From Begonia masoniana (taxonomy: Eukaryota > Streptophyta > Magnoliopsida > Cucurbitales > Begoniaceae): DNA of 64,000 bases. A program made the translations under genes and the position numbers. Below are positions 37,936 to 47,744 of this stretch, one piece after another. The stretch is from contig CM039503.1 of the NCBI GenBank assembly GCA_022432975.1, forward strand, positions 49,889,259 through 49,953,258. The letters run 5' to 3'. Below the pieces are notes generated by a model. That model made no database searches and was not told the DNA's origin. It saw only the letters and a list, made by a program, of their open reading frames with translations. The number at the start of each line of letters is the position of its first letter. Within the stretch, counting starts at the first letter, position 1.

Positions 37936-39889
37936 TAAAGATCGTGAGAAGTGATAGAGGTGATGAGTATTATGGTAGATACACTGAGAATGGACAAACA
38001 CATGGTCCGTTTGAGAAGTTTCTTCAAGAGCATGGAATAGTTGCTCAATATACTATGCCTGGTTTTCTGGACCAGAATGGTGTAGCTGAAAGAAGAAACC
38101 GAACATTATTGGACATGGTGAGGAGTATGCGTAGCAGCTCCAAACTTCCAGATTTCTTATGGACTGAAGCACTTAAGACGGCCGTGTATATATTAAATCG
38201 AGTTCCAACAAAGGTTGTTGTTAAAACACCATTTGAGTTATTTAAGGGTTGGAAGCCGAGTTTATAACATATACGCATATGGGGTTGTCCATCTGAAGTG
38301 AGGATATATAATCCACAAAAGAAGAAACTAGACTCTAGGATTATCAGTGGATATTTCATTGGATATGCCGAAAAGTCTAAGAGTTATAGATTCTATTGTC
38401 TATCTCATAGCACTAGAATTGTGGAATCAAGAAACGCCAAATTTCTTGAGAATCACTTGATTAGTGGGAGTGGTCAATTTCGACACGTTGATGTTCAACC
38501 TTGTAAATCAAGTGATAAATTGATTATTATGAATCACACTCCTCAAGACCAAATAAGCGTTTAACAATCAATCATTAAAGCTCCATAAGTTGCCGATAAT
38601 AATCAAGTAGATCAAGTTCTTGAGAGAATATCAGAAATTGTTGATCAACAAGTTGAACAACATATTTCTCAAGAAAATGTGGAAACAACATTAAGGAGAT
38701 CTAATAGAGAAAAGAAATCGGCAATCTCTAGTGATTATTTTGTGTATTTACAAGAATCAGATTATAATATTGGAGCTGAAAATGATCCTGAAACGTTTTC
38801 ACAAGCCATGAGTTGTAAAGAATCAAACTTATGGTATGATGCTATGAAAGATGAGAAGAATTCTATGAGTTCTAATAAAGTTTGGGATCTCGTCAAGTTG
38901 CCTGTTGGTGTAAAAGCCATAGGAAGTAAATGAGTTTTCAAAACTAAGAAAGACTCATCAGGAAACATTGAGAGATATAAAGCTAAAATCGTAGCTAAAG
39001 GATTCACTCAGTTGGAAGGAATCAACTACAACGAGACTTTTTCTCTTGTATCTAAGAAAGATTCTCTTCGTATTATTCTAGCATTAGTTGCACATTTTGA
39101 CTTCGAGTTGCAACAAATGGATGTGAAAACGGTATTTTTAAATAGAGATCTCGAGGAAGAAGTTTATATGAAACAACCTGAAGGATTTTCCTTTAGTGAA
39201 GGTGAGCATGTAGTTTGCAAGCTTAAAAAATCCATTTATGGATTGAAACAAGCTTCTCGCCAATGGTATTTAAAATTTCATGATGTTATCTCTTCATTTG
39301 ATTTTGTAGAGAACATTATGGATCAATGTATATACCTTAAGGTCAGTGGAAGTAAGATTTGTTTCTTGATTTTATACGTGGATGATATTTTGCTTGCTAC
39401 TAATGATAAAAAATTATTACATGAGGTGAAACAATTTCTCTCACAAAACTTTGACCTAAAAGATATGGGTGATGCATCCTATGTTATAGGAATTAAGATA
39501 TATCGAGACAGATTTCGAGGTATTTTGGGTCTGTCTCAGGAAGCCTATAACAATAAAGTTTTAGAGAAATTCAGGATGAAAGATTGTTTACCTAGTGTCG
39601 CTCCCATCGTGAAGGGTGACAGGTTCAATTTGAACCAGTGCCTGAAGAACGATCTTGAGAGAGAGCGAATGAAGAATATTCCATATGCTTCAGCTGTTGG
39701 AAGCCTTATGTATGCTCAGGTTTGCACTAGGCCTGACATTGCATTCGTTGTTGGAATGTTGGGACGATATCAGAGTAATCTAGCAATAGACCACTGGATA
39801 GCTACAAAGAAGATTATGAGATATCTTCAAGGAACAAAGGATTACATGCTTATATGCAGACGGACGGATGATTTAAAAAAGATTCTTCA
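37936..39889 (+). pseudogene. Copia-B integrase C-terminal part and reverse transcriptase
   Basis: Integrase resumes ([43 protein letters not shown]), then the C-terminal region (GYFIGYAEKSKSYRFY). RT follows: WYDAMKDEKNSM, YKAKIVAKGFTQ, MDVKTVFLNRD, IYGLKQASRQWY, catalytic LYVDDILLATND, GDASYVIGIKIYRDR and PYASAVGSLMYAQVCTRPD. In-frame stops occur near 38263, 38562 and 38932. The frame stops at about DDLKKIL, where sLTR-4 is inserted. No RNase H follows. Confidence 0.9.
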
Positions 39890-42303
39890 TGTGACGACCC
39901 CCGACCAGACCCGATCGGGATCCGGGATCGGAGCCATCACTCCGGGACGGTTAACAGAAAACGGGGACTATTTTTTTTTAAAAAACTTTATACTTTTAAA
40001 ACATTTACAAAGAGGGAGAAAGTTCTCTGGATTCGAAATCAAACGGGAAAAACAGTTAACAGAATCGGAACGCAAAATGGATGATAGAAAGAAAGCAGGA
40101 AGTGATGAAAACAAAAGTAAATAAACTGGCATAAGGCGTTGACGGAAGAAGCAGGCACCGAGTGGAATCGGTGGATGCAAGCAGAAACGATACCGAAAGA
40201 TTTAGGCAGATTGCGTGGCCGGATGATGTGGATGACATCATCGGCAGATACAGATAGTAAACATAATCGGCAGAAGGTGATGACGTCAGCCGGAAGATGG
40301 ATGATGTCATCGGCAGATACAGATAGTAAACATAATCGGCAGAAGGTGATGACGTCAGCCGGAAGATGGATGACGTCACCGGCAGATACAGATAGTAAAC
40401 ATAATCGGCAGAAGGTGATGACGTCAGCCGAAAGTTGGATGACGTCACCGGCAGATACAGATAGTAGACATAATCGGCAGAATGTGATGACATCATCAGA
40501 AGATAGATGACGTCATCGGCAGATGCATGCAATAAACGAAATCGGCAGGAGCAAAACCTAAACAGAATTACTGTTTGGCGGTAGATGCAGATACGACAAA
40601 AGATGAACAGTGATAACCGGTGGATGTGAACCACAAACAGAATTGAGTTCACCGGTGGATGTAATCGGAAGACATAGTTTTAAAGACAAAGTTTGACAGC
40701 TTTTAACAGGAAGACATACGAACAGAGAGCATAAAAACAGAAGACATGAAAGTCTCAACCTCTCAAACCAGTTCAAAAACCTGATTTTTCGAACACAACA
40801 GAAAACATGACAGAAACTTAAGAAAGATCACACTACATGGATAGCTCTAAAAGCAGAAACTCTCCATGCACAGACTAACAGAAAATATTCCAAACAAATT
40901 TCAGAATACTTCAAAACATAATTCAACTGTCAAATACAGAGGTTTTAAACATCAATACAGGTTCCATACATCGTTTTACAAACAACAAAGTAGTACAGAA
41001 TTGGACCTACATTTCAAATGTTTTAAAACTTCAAAAGATGGTACAATATTGGACATAACTTCAGAAAACGCATTCTCACAGGATTAACTCTTGTATGACT
41101 GCAGCAGCCAAACCCCGTGAGCTCGATCCTCCAACTACATCAGCTCTTCATTTTGAGGCACAAGGTCCTCATCTGGAGTATCCGTACCTACAACAGGGAG
41201 TTCATCTATGAGCCTAGAGAGTAAGAACATACTAGAATGCAGTGTGCATATGCTATGCATAAACATTTTCAAATACATGAACATTACATTACATTTCACT
41301 GGACAGGAAGGTGTAAGTGGGAAGAGGAGCTGGCGCAACAGGAGTACATGCCACAATAGGACATAACAGGAGTACATGACAGGATGCCAGTCCTCGTCCA
41401 CACTTAACCATACATTTCATTACAGGTTTTATCTTACTTAACTTCAAACCATGTGCAGAAAACATTTTCATGACTTTCAGAGAAAAACGTGTATGCATGA
41501 ACATTCATAGACAGGCAACAGAATAATAAGCATGATATAAAACAGAACACACTTAACCTAAAACATAACCTATGGTTTAACTACCCAACAGAAATCCCGA
41601 CAACATAAAAACCTAGTACCTCCTTATTGTAGAGCCAAACCTATAAGTATGAACTTACCTGTTGCTGCAGAGTTGATAATCCTGAACGTCTCGGAAATGC
41701 TCGAACCTGTACATGCACGTTCAGAAAATAAACAAGCTGCAAATGCTAACAAATAAGTTAGAAGAATTTGTTCCAAACTCAATCAAACCCTTAGAAAACA
41801 AATCGGTGTGTTTTCATCCAAAAACAGTGAGTTTTACCAAAGTATCACAATCCTTCACTCCAACCAAAACTCACTTTAAACTTGTCCAAACTTGTTAGCA
41901 TTTAAAAGATGCTTACCCTAGTAGAAAAACAGAAAGGAGCCGAAGAGATCGAAGTAGCTTCGATGGCTGATTGTCGACTGGAAGAGAGAGTGCCGAGAAG
42001 AGAATGGAGAGAGAGCAGAGAAGTGAAATGAAGAGGGTTTCACGTAGGAGGAGGAACTTAACTTCCTCAACAAGCTGCCATGTGTCAGCTATCCATTGGC
42101 TATCTCCCACCAACCATAATTTCTCCCCAATTTGCCCTTCCATGCATTTCAAACTTAGTGTTTTGTTAGTTATACATTAGTTAGGTTCTCCCCACACTAA
42201 ATGCTCCAACATTTTACAATGGAATTGCTATCGTATTTATGACAATTTAAATCCATACAATAATTTAACAGAATATTACACGGCCAAAATGCCGGGTGTT
42301 ACA
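39890..42303 (-). mobile_element. Solo LTR (sLTR-4) in the right terminal repeat of Copia-B
   Basis: Minus strand TGTAACACCCGGCATTTTGG ... GGGGGTCGTCACA, 2414 bp, flanked by CTTCA (39885-39889 and 42304-42308). It has a minisatellite with TGACGTCA at 40230-40530, a splice donor match at 41659/41658, an acceptor at 41188/41187, and an 88-codon frame (41401-41135) ending in an acidic stretch, closely similar to one in sLTR-6. No internal domain. Confidence 0.9.
40230..40530. repeat. Minisatellite with TGACGTCA in sLTR-4
   Basis: Four to five units of about 65 bp containing GGTGATGACGTCAGCCGGAA and GGCAGATACAGATAGTAAAC. I count six exact TGACGTCA palindromes plus TGACATCA and TGATGTCA variants. 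Confidence 0.9.
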
Positions 42304-42422
42304 CTTCAAGAACGGAAAGCAGCTGTCCCTGATTTATCGTCAATGGCCGGAGGTATTTCAAATTTTCGCACTTGATCTAAATGCTTGTCTTTTTGTTTTA
42401 AAAGGCATGTTAGATGATAAAG
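42304..42422 (+). repeat. Right terminal repeat of Copia-B, distal part
   Basis: It matches 33089-33210 closely (AAGCAGCTGTCCCTGATTTA) but stops at GATAAAGAA. The final TTTTAACA present on the left is missing here. Confidence 0.85.
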
Positions 42423-42525
42423 AATGACCAGAGTGGAATCCTGATCATTGTCTAAAGCAATCGGAATAGGAGTCAACTCCTCATTAACCGTAGTGGAAGT
42501 TGATTCTTCCTCAAAGACAAAGTCC
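42423..42525. repeat. Right copy of the 103-bp duplication flanking Copia-B
   Basis: Pairs with 32680-32782. To its right the Copia-A coding sequence continues without interruption. Confidence 0.85.
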
Positions 42526-43797
42526 TTTATTTTATTCTTCCCCCCAAACTCAATATCCTCGAAGAATATAGCTGTACCCGTCTCAAAAATTGACCGTGAT
42601 TTGGGATCATAAAACTTATAGCCCCTAGATCTCTCAGAATAGCCAATAAAGTAGCTGCTCACAGTCTTGGGATCCAACTTATTCTCATGTGGCCGGACAT
42701 CCCCAAACATGAAAATGCTTCAGACTGGGCTTTCGCCCCAACCAAAGCTCAAAAGGTGTTTTAGCAGCTGCTTTTGTCGGCACTCTATTGAGAATGTATG
42801 CTGCCATCTTTAGTGCCTCACCCCAGAGTGATTCCGGCAAGGATGAATGACTAACCATACTCCTTACCATGTCCTGTAGAGTGCGATTTCGTCTTTCTGC
42901 GACATCATTCATGCTAGGATAGCCCGGCATGGTGTATTGTGGGACGATACCACACTCCTCTAGGTATTTGGCAAAAGGCCCTGGACGTTGTTCACCCGAA
43001 CCATCGTACCAACCATAGTATTCACCACCATGATCAGACTTTATTTTCTTTATCCTTTTGTCGAGTTGATTTTCAACTTCAACCTTGAATGACTTGAACA
43101 CGTCCAATGTTTGAGCCTTTTCATGAATAATAAATATGTATGCATATCTTGAAAAATCGTCTATGAATGATACAAAGTAGCATTGACCATTCCAAGAAGG
43201 TGTTGGAAACGGTCCACAAACATCCATATGTATCAATTCTAAGACTTCTGTAGCCCGATATGCACCTAATTTCTTGCCTTTGGTTTGTTTTCCTTTAATG
43301 TATTCAATACAGACATTAAAGTCTGCAAAATCAATGAAATTTAGAATTTCATCCGACACAAGTCGTTCAACTCTATTTCTAGAGATATGACCTAAGTGCT
43401 TGTGCCACAATGCACCTGAATTGTCATTATTTAGCTTTCGTTTTGTACCTTTTGATTCAACATTTAGGGTTTTATGATATGAAGCATTTGTATCAAGCAA
43501 ATAGAGATTGTCATATTGCATAAGCGAACCAGTTCCAACAACATTAGAATTAATAGATAACATAAACTGATTGTTTCCAAAAGAACAAGTGTAACCAAAT
43601 TTGTCCAAATAACAAACAGAAACCAAATTCCGTCTAAACGACGGTACAACAAAAGTATCCATTAAATCCAAATAGAAACCAATACAAAGCAACAATCTAA
43701 AATGACCAATTTCTTCCACTTCTACCGACTTTCCATCGCCCACATAGATACTTCTTTCAGCATCACTTGGCTTTCGGTAGCTCAGGCAACCTTGCAT
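42430..43797 (-). pseudogene. Copia-A protease end and integrase, frameshifted
   Basis: Frame 43797-42685 begins within protease and carries the pre-integrase zinc region ([28 protein letters not shown]) and the integrase core: [36 protein letters not shown] and [15 protein letters not shown] frameshift near 42700 leads into the C-terminal part (SSYFIGYSERSRGYKFY). The pre-integrase motif CxxC reads CIEY, so one zinc ligand is lost. It continues on the far side of Copia-B at 32782. Confidence 0.92.
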
Positions 43798-43836
43798 TGA
43801 AATACTGATGTTAGTAGTAGCACCTGAATCTAACCA

Positions 43837-44690
43837 CTAACTATTTCTAGGTACTAAAGCTAAGTTAACTTCAGAACAAACCAAATTAAAAAATGTAACT
43901 TTCTTCTCGTGCCACGCGCGATACTTGGCACATTCCTTCTTCATGTGTCTGGGTTTATTGCAGAAGAAACAAAGATCACCACCTTTATGTTGTTTCTTCT
44001 CACTCGGACCCGCAACAACCACATTCTTTCTTTTCTTGCCCTTGTCCTTAGAGGTGCTTGCCAGATGAGCACTTTCTGTCTTCTCTTGCTTCAATCTTTC
44101 TTCCTCTTGGACACAGTGAAAAATCAGTTCATTCAAACTCCATATTTCCTTCTGACAGTTAAAACTGACCTTAAAGTGGTTGAACTGAACTGGAAGAGAA
44201 ATCAGGATGAGATGCACAAGTAAATCCTCGTTCAAATCCAGCATTAGTGCCTTCAGTTTCGAAGCAAGATGAGACATCTCCATGATGTACTCCCTTATGT
44301 TTCTCTTGCCCTTATACTTCATTGAAATCAAGCTCTTCAGAATAGTGCTTGTTTCAGCCTTATCATTTTTGGCAAAGCGCTTCTCGATCTCTGCAAGGTA
44401 CTCCTTGGCATTGATGGTGTCCTCAAACACTGTACCCCTAAACACCTCCGGAATGGCGCGCTTGATGATCATCAAACTCATGCAGTTGGAGCGATCCCAC
44501 TTCTCAAATCTAGCTCTCTCTTCAGAATAGCTAATTGTCGTAGGAGTAGTGGGTTTCTCCGTCCGAATCGCAAGGTCCATGTCCATGCACCCGAGAACTA
44601 TCTGAATGTTCTCCTTTCAGTCCTTAAAGTTAGTACCATTAAGGACCGACACTGAACTTAGGTTGGCAGAAATATTAGCAACATTCGCTG
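43837..44690 (-). pseudogene. Copia-A gag, with premature stops
   Basis: Open from MDMDLAIRTEKP (44586) to a stop at 43839-43837. Upstream the same frame reads SVSVLNGTNFKD then TGA (44619-44617) where the family has Trp, so the true N-terminus is cut off by one nonsense change. Domains are a UBN2-type gag region and the zinc knuckle CFFCNKPRHMKKEC, in which the usual Gly before His is Arg. The stop at 43839 lies just before the protease WLDSGAT motif. Confidence 0.9.
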
Positions 44691-44699
44691 AAAGAGAAC

Positions 44700-45714
44700 A
44701 TTAAAAATAAATAAATAACATGCTCACAACCATAATTATCAATAAAATTCAAAATAATTGGCAAATCTCATCTCAAGATACCTAGTGCACCATTAATTTC
44801 TAGTCTTTGGACAGTAAAATTAACTGCAAGTGATACTCTTGTTGTAATAATCTAACACTAACAATAATGCATGACAAATAACAAACCCCTCTTTGGATTG
44901 ACTTATTATTCTCATGTAAAAAACCTTATAATCGTTACTTGTTTACTATCACAGTTAATTATGTAGTCCGGCCAACTATTAACCTTCCTTTGAGCCGATT
45001 CATAATCGCATGAACTTACAAATTTACAAACATTCAAAATTCGTCATGAACAATCTACAAAAGAGAGGTCACTTTGGCGACATCTTATTTCAATTTATCT
45101 AATCGGAATGATGAACTATAATAACTTTATTATATAGTATGCCAATTAAATGAATTCAATCGAATTAAATAAATAATAATAATAATAAAATAAATAAATC
45201 CCAAAAAACTGAATCATTGGTCAAAGGTGCATGGAAAATTAATAATAGAATAATAAATTTCCATAAAAAAGTTCCTTGGTCAAAGAAGGCCTGGATTCAT
45301 TATGCTGCTTTTCTTATGCGAATAGTAGGTGTTGTAGACTGGCAGCAGAAACCCACAAAAAAATATTTTAAAAAAAATAACATATCACATCAGTTTTTAT
45401 TATTATTTAAAAAAATTGTAGGCCTGACTACCGATGAATCATCTGCCATTGAAGAACACAACAGAGAGAAAACTTGAGAGAGAAAGCAGTGAGATAAAAC
45501 ACAAACCATGACAAAAAAAAAAAAAAAAACAGTGAGCGACGTTTCTTTGCAATTAACCAAAAAAAACAGTGAGCGACTTGAGCGACGTTTCTTTGCAAAG
45601 AAAAAAAAAATTGCTTTATTGGGCAACAGAGAAAAGGCTTCAACAGAAAGAAAATTGGTCGAAGATCACACCAAAAAAAATTTTATCATCCTCAAATCAA
45701 GAACAAGATTAAGG
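44700..45714 (-). other. Leader of Copia-A
   Basis: AT-rich non-coding region between the primer-binding site and gag, with A-rich runs near 45510-45610. No gene seen. Confidence 0.6.
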
Positions 45715-45726
45715 GCTCTGATACCA
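45715..45726 (-). promoter_or_regulatory. Primer-binding site of Copia-A
   Basis: Minus strand TGGTATCAGAGC, two bases from the 5' LTR end. Confidence 0.93.
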
Positions 45727-45728
45727 AT

Positions 45729-46191
45729 TGTTAAATTATTTCTCTAGAATTTCTGTGTTTCTAATCCCAAATGAAATTACACCAGAGAATCACAATCCTG
45801 TTCTTGATTAAATATAAAAACGAATATGGAAGCTTACCTGAATCTTTAGCCATAGTTTATAGCGGTTTTGATCTTCCAAAATGTAGAATTTCCTTAGGGT
45901 TCCTAATTCTCTCTTTGTTAATGGGGATACGAAGAGATACCTCTTTTCACTCTACATTTGAGGACCATAACCCAACTACTATATAGCAGTTATAAAACTT
46001 TTGCTTATTTCTAATTTGGCCCCTTTATCAAATTAAAAATTCTGCATATGGTATCCACAATAAATATTCATGACATTTATGCCCTAAGTTAAATTTCTTA
46101 TTTCAAAATAGACCACATAATGTTTGACTTATTATAATTGATGACCATATACATTTATTTAATTATATAAGTGTCCCAAAAAATTCTAACA
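45729..46191 (-). mobile_element. 5' LTR of Copia-A
   Basis: 463 bp, paired with 26678-27139 and ending at the target duplication TAAGA. Confidence 0.93.
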
Positions 46192-46196
46192 TAAGA

Positions 46197-47078
46197 ACCT
46201 CTACGAGATAGTTAAAACTGAAATGAGTAAAATGTCCACCTAATTATAGGGATCAAATACATGAACTACGCCAAATTGTTACTATGAAAAGTAGGCCATG
46301 CAATTTAGTATCATCATTTTCTATTCTAGCTGGCATCGTATATATATATTATACACACACAGATAGAATGACATGTTTTAAGGTTGCATGGATATGTCGT
46401 AATTTTGATGTTAAATTTAGTCCATATGTTTACTCGAAATTGAGTAATGAGGGTCATTGGGCACGGAGGAACTAGAGTGACATTTTGGAAGTTATTATTC
46501 AAAACATTTGATACTTTCATAGTTGTAGACGAGCAATGAAGTGTATTGACACGAAAAAGAACATGCTTAAGAATTATGTCATTTGTAGTTCGTAATTTGT
46601 TTTTATTTGAAGTTTTTGTTTTCGAAGAGAGACTTCATTTATTGAAATTTGTAGGAAACTAGAATTCTAAGTATTGCGCCTTCTCCAATCTAATTCATTT
46701 TCAAAAATCAAGGTAAGAATTACGACAATAAATATTGGTCCTAAGTTATTCTTATCATTTAAGAGTTAAGATTAGAGGGGTAGAAGCAATCCCGTTGAGA
46801 TGAGATTACTCTTGGAAAACATTATCCACATTGCACGTCATTAAAGACCAATTAAGCACGTGTTGCAAAAGAAAAATGAAAGAAATGAAATCAATAACGA
46901 GAAAACTTCAACTAATTTAATTTAAATTTATGGGTCTACTACCACGTCACATAATGTGTAACCACCAAGGGATGAACCCGATTCTTTCACTTCTATTACA
47001 GATTTTCATAATTTTATTCATTATTTTGTGCTGTTAGTTTTTTTTATCCAGTTTAAAAAAAATTAGAGTAATACTATA
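46197..47078. other. AT-rich intergenic sequence, no gene seen
   Basis: No coding frame, RNA gene or repeat recognised beyond the old MITE-like sequence at its left edge (to about 46300). Confidence 0.5.
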
Positions 47079-47170
47079 TTTACTGTAACGACCCCTCATC
47101 CCAGCAAGATATTGTCCGCTCCGGGAATTGGGCCGCAGCCCAATATCGTCCCCTCACGGCTTTGTTTGGC

Positions 47171-47251
47171 GAGAGCACTTCCCGGAAGGTCACCCAACCT
47201 GGAATTACTCTCGCCGAAGTACGCTTAACTTCGGAGTTCTTATGGGATCCG
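47171..47251 (-). ncRNA. 5S rRNA-like domain in TRIM LTR, left copy
   Basis: The minus strand carries GGATCCCATAAGAACTCC, then GAAGTTAAGCGTACTTCGG (box A region), then GGTTGGGTGACCTTCCGGG (box C region), in the same order and spacing as in plant 5S rRNA. It covers only the internal-promoter half, so it is not a functional 5S gene. In Cassandra elements this domain is thought to provide Pol III transcription. Confidence 0.85.
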
Positions 47252-47663
47252 TTGTCAATTGTGCTCCAAAACGCGTCTTGTTAATTAGGGAGGGATCTCT
47301 TACATATGTTTCATTTCCATGTACTTCCCCAAGCGATGTGGGTTCGTAACGGCCCCTCCTTCAACGCCAGACGACCAGTAGGACCCTCCGGCCCAGGTCA
47401 GCCCTAGGATCCGCGGAGTTTTAACCCACCCTCCGGCCCAGGTCAGCCCCAGGATCCGCGGAGAATGGGTGGTTCCGTACAAGCGTTGAAAGACGGGTCG
47501 TCACAATCACCCCCCCTCGGGGGCCCAACGTCCTCGTTGGCCACATTTCCGGTTGGGTACAGGCTCTGATACCATTTGTAACGACCCCTCATCCCAGCAA
47601 GATATTGTCCGCTCCGGGGATTGGGCCGCAGCCCAATATCGTCCCCTCACGGCTTTGTTTGGC

Positions 47664-47744
47664 GAGAGCACTTCCCGGAAGGTCACCCAACCTGGAATTA
47701 CTCTCGCCGAAGTACGCTTAACTTCGGAGTTCTTATGGGATCCG
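47664..47744 (-). ncRNA. 5S rRNA-like domain in TRIM LTR, right copy
   Basis: Same sequence as the left copy, 493 bp further on. Confidence 0.85.

Larger units (their letters stand above)
32783..42422 (+). mobile_element. Copia-B: copia element with RT-containing terminal repeats, nested in Copia-A
   Basis: Terminal repeat 32783-33221, primer-binding site 33224-33235, gag 34270-35050, protease, integrase, RT, then a second terminal repeat 39579-39889 plus 42304-42422. The repeats contain the 3' part of the RT frame followed by a ~125-bp non-coding segment. RNase H and a normal 3' LTR are absent. Two solo LTRs (35893-37935 and 39890-42303) interrupt it. Many stops and frameshifts mark it as decayed. 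Confidence 0.8.
26678..46191 (-). mobile_element. Copia-A: Ty1/copia element broken up by nested insertions
   Basis: Read leftwards: 5' LTR 45729-46191, primer-binding site, gag (44690-43837), protease-integrase (43797-about 42430), RT-RNase H (29143-27558), 3' LTR 26678-27139. The target duplication TAAGA is perfect (26673-26677 and 46192-46196). About 15.8 kb of other elements interrupts it: a TR-GAG (29204-32551) and Copia-B with two solo LTRs (32783-42422). The LTRs differ at roughly 20 positions by eye, so it is older than Tekay-1. Confidence 0.92.

Noticed and set aside
40056..40652. 198-codon minus-strand ORF with repeated SADYVYYLYLP
   Set aside because: Produced by the sLTR-4 minisatellite; no homology or start context.
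47171..47251. A genuine 5S rRNA gene
   Set aside because: Only the internal-promoter half is present and it lies inside LTRs at both positions.
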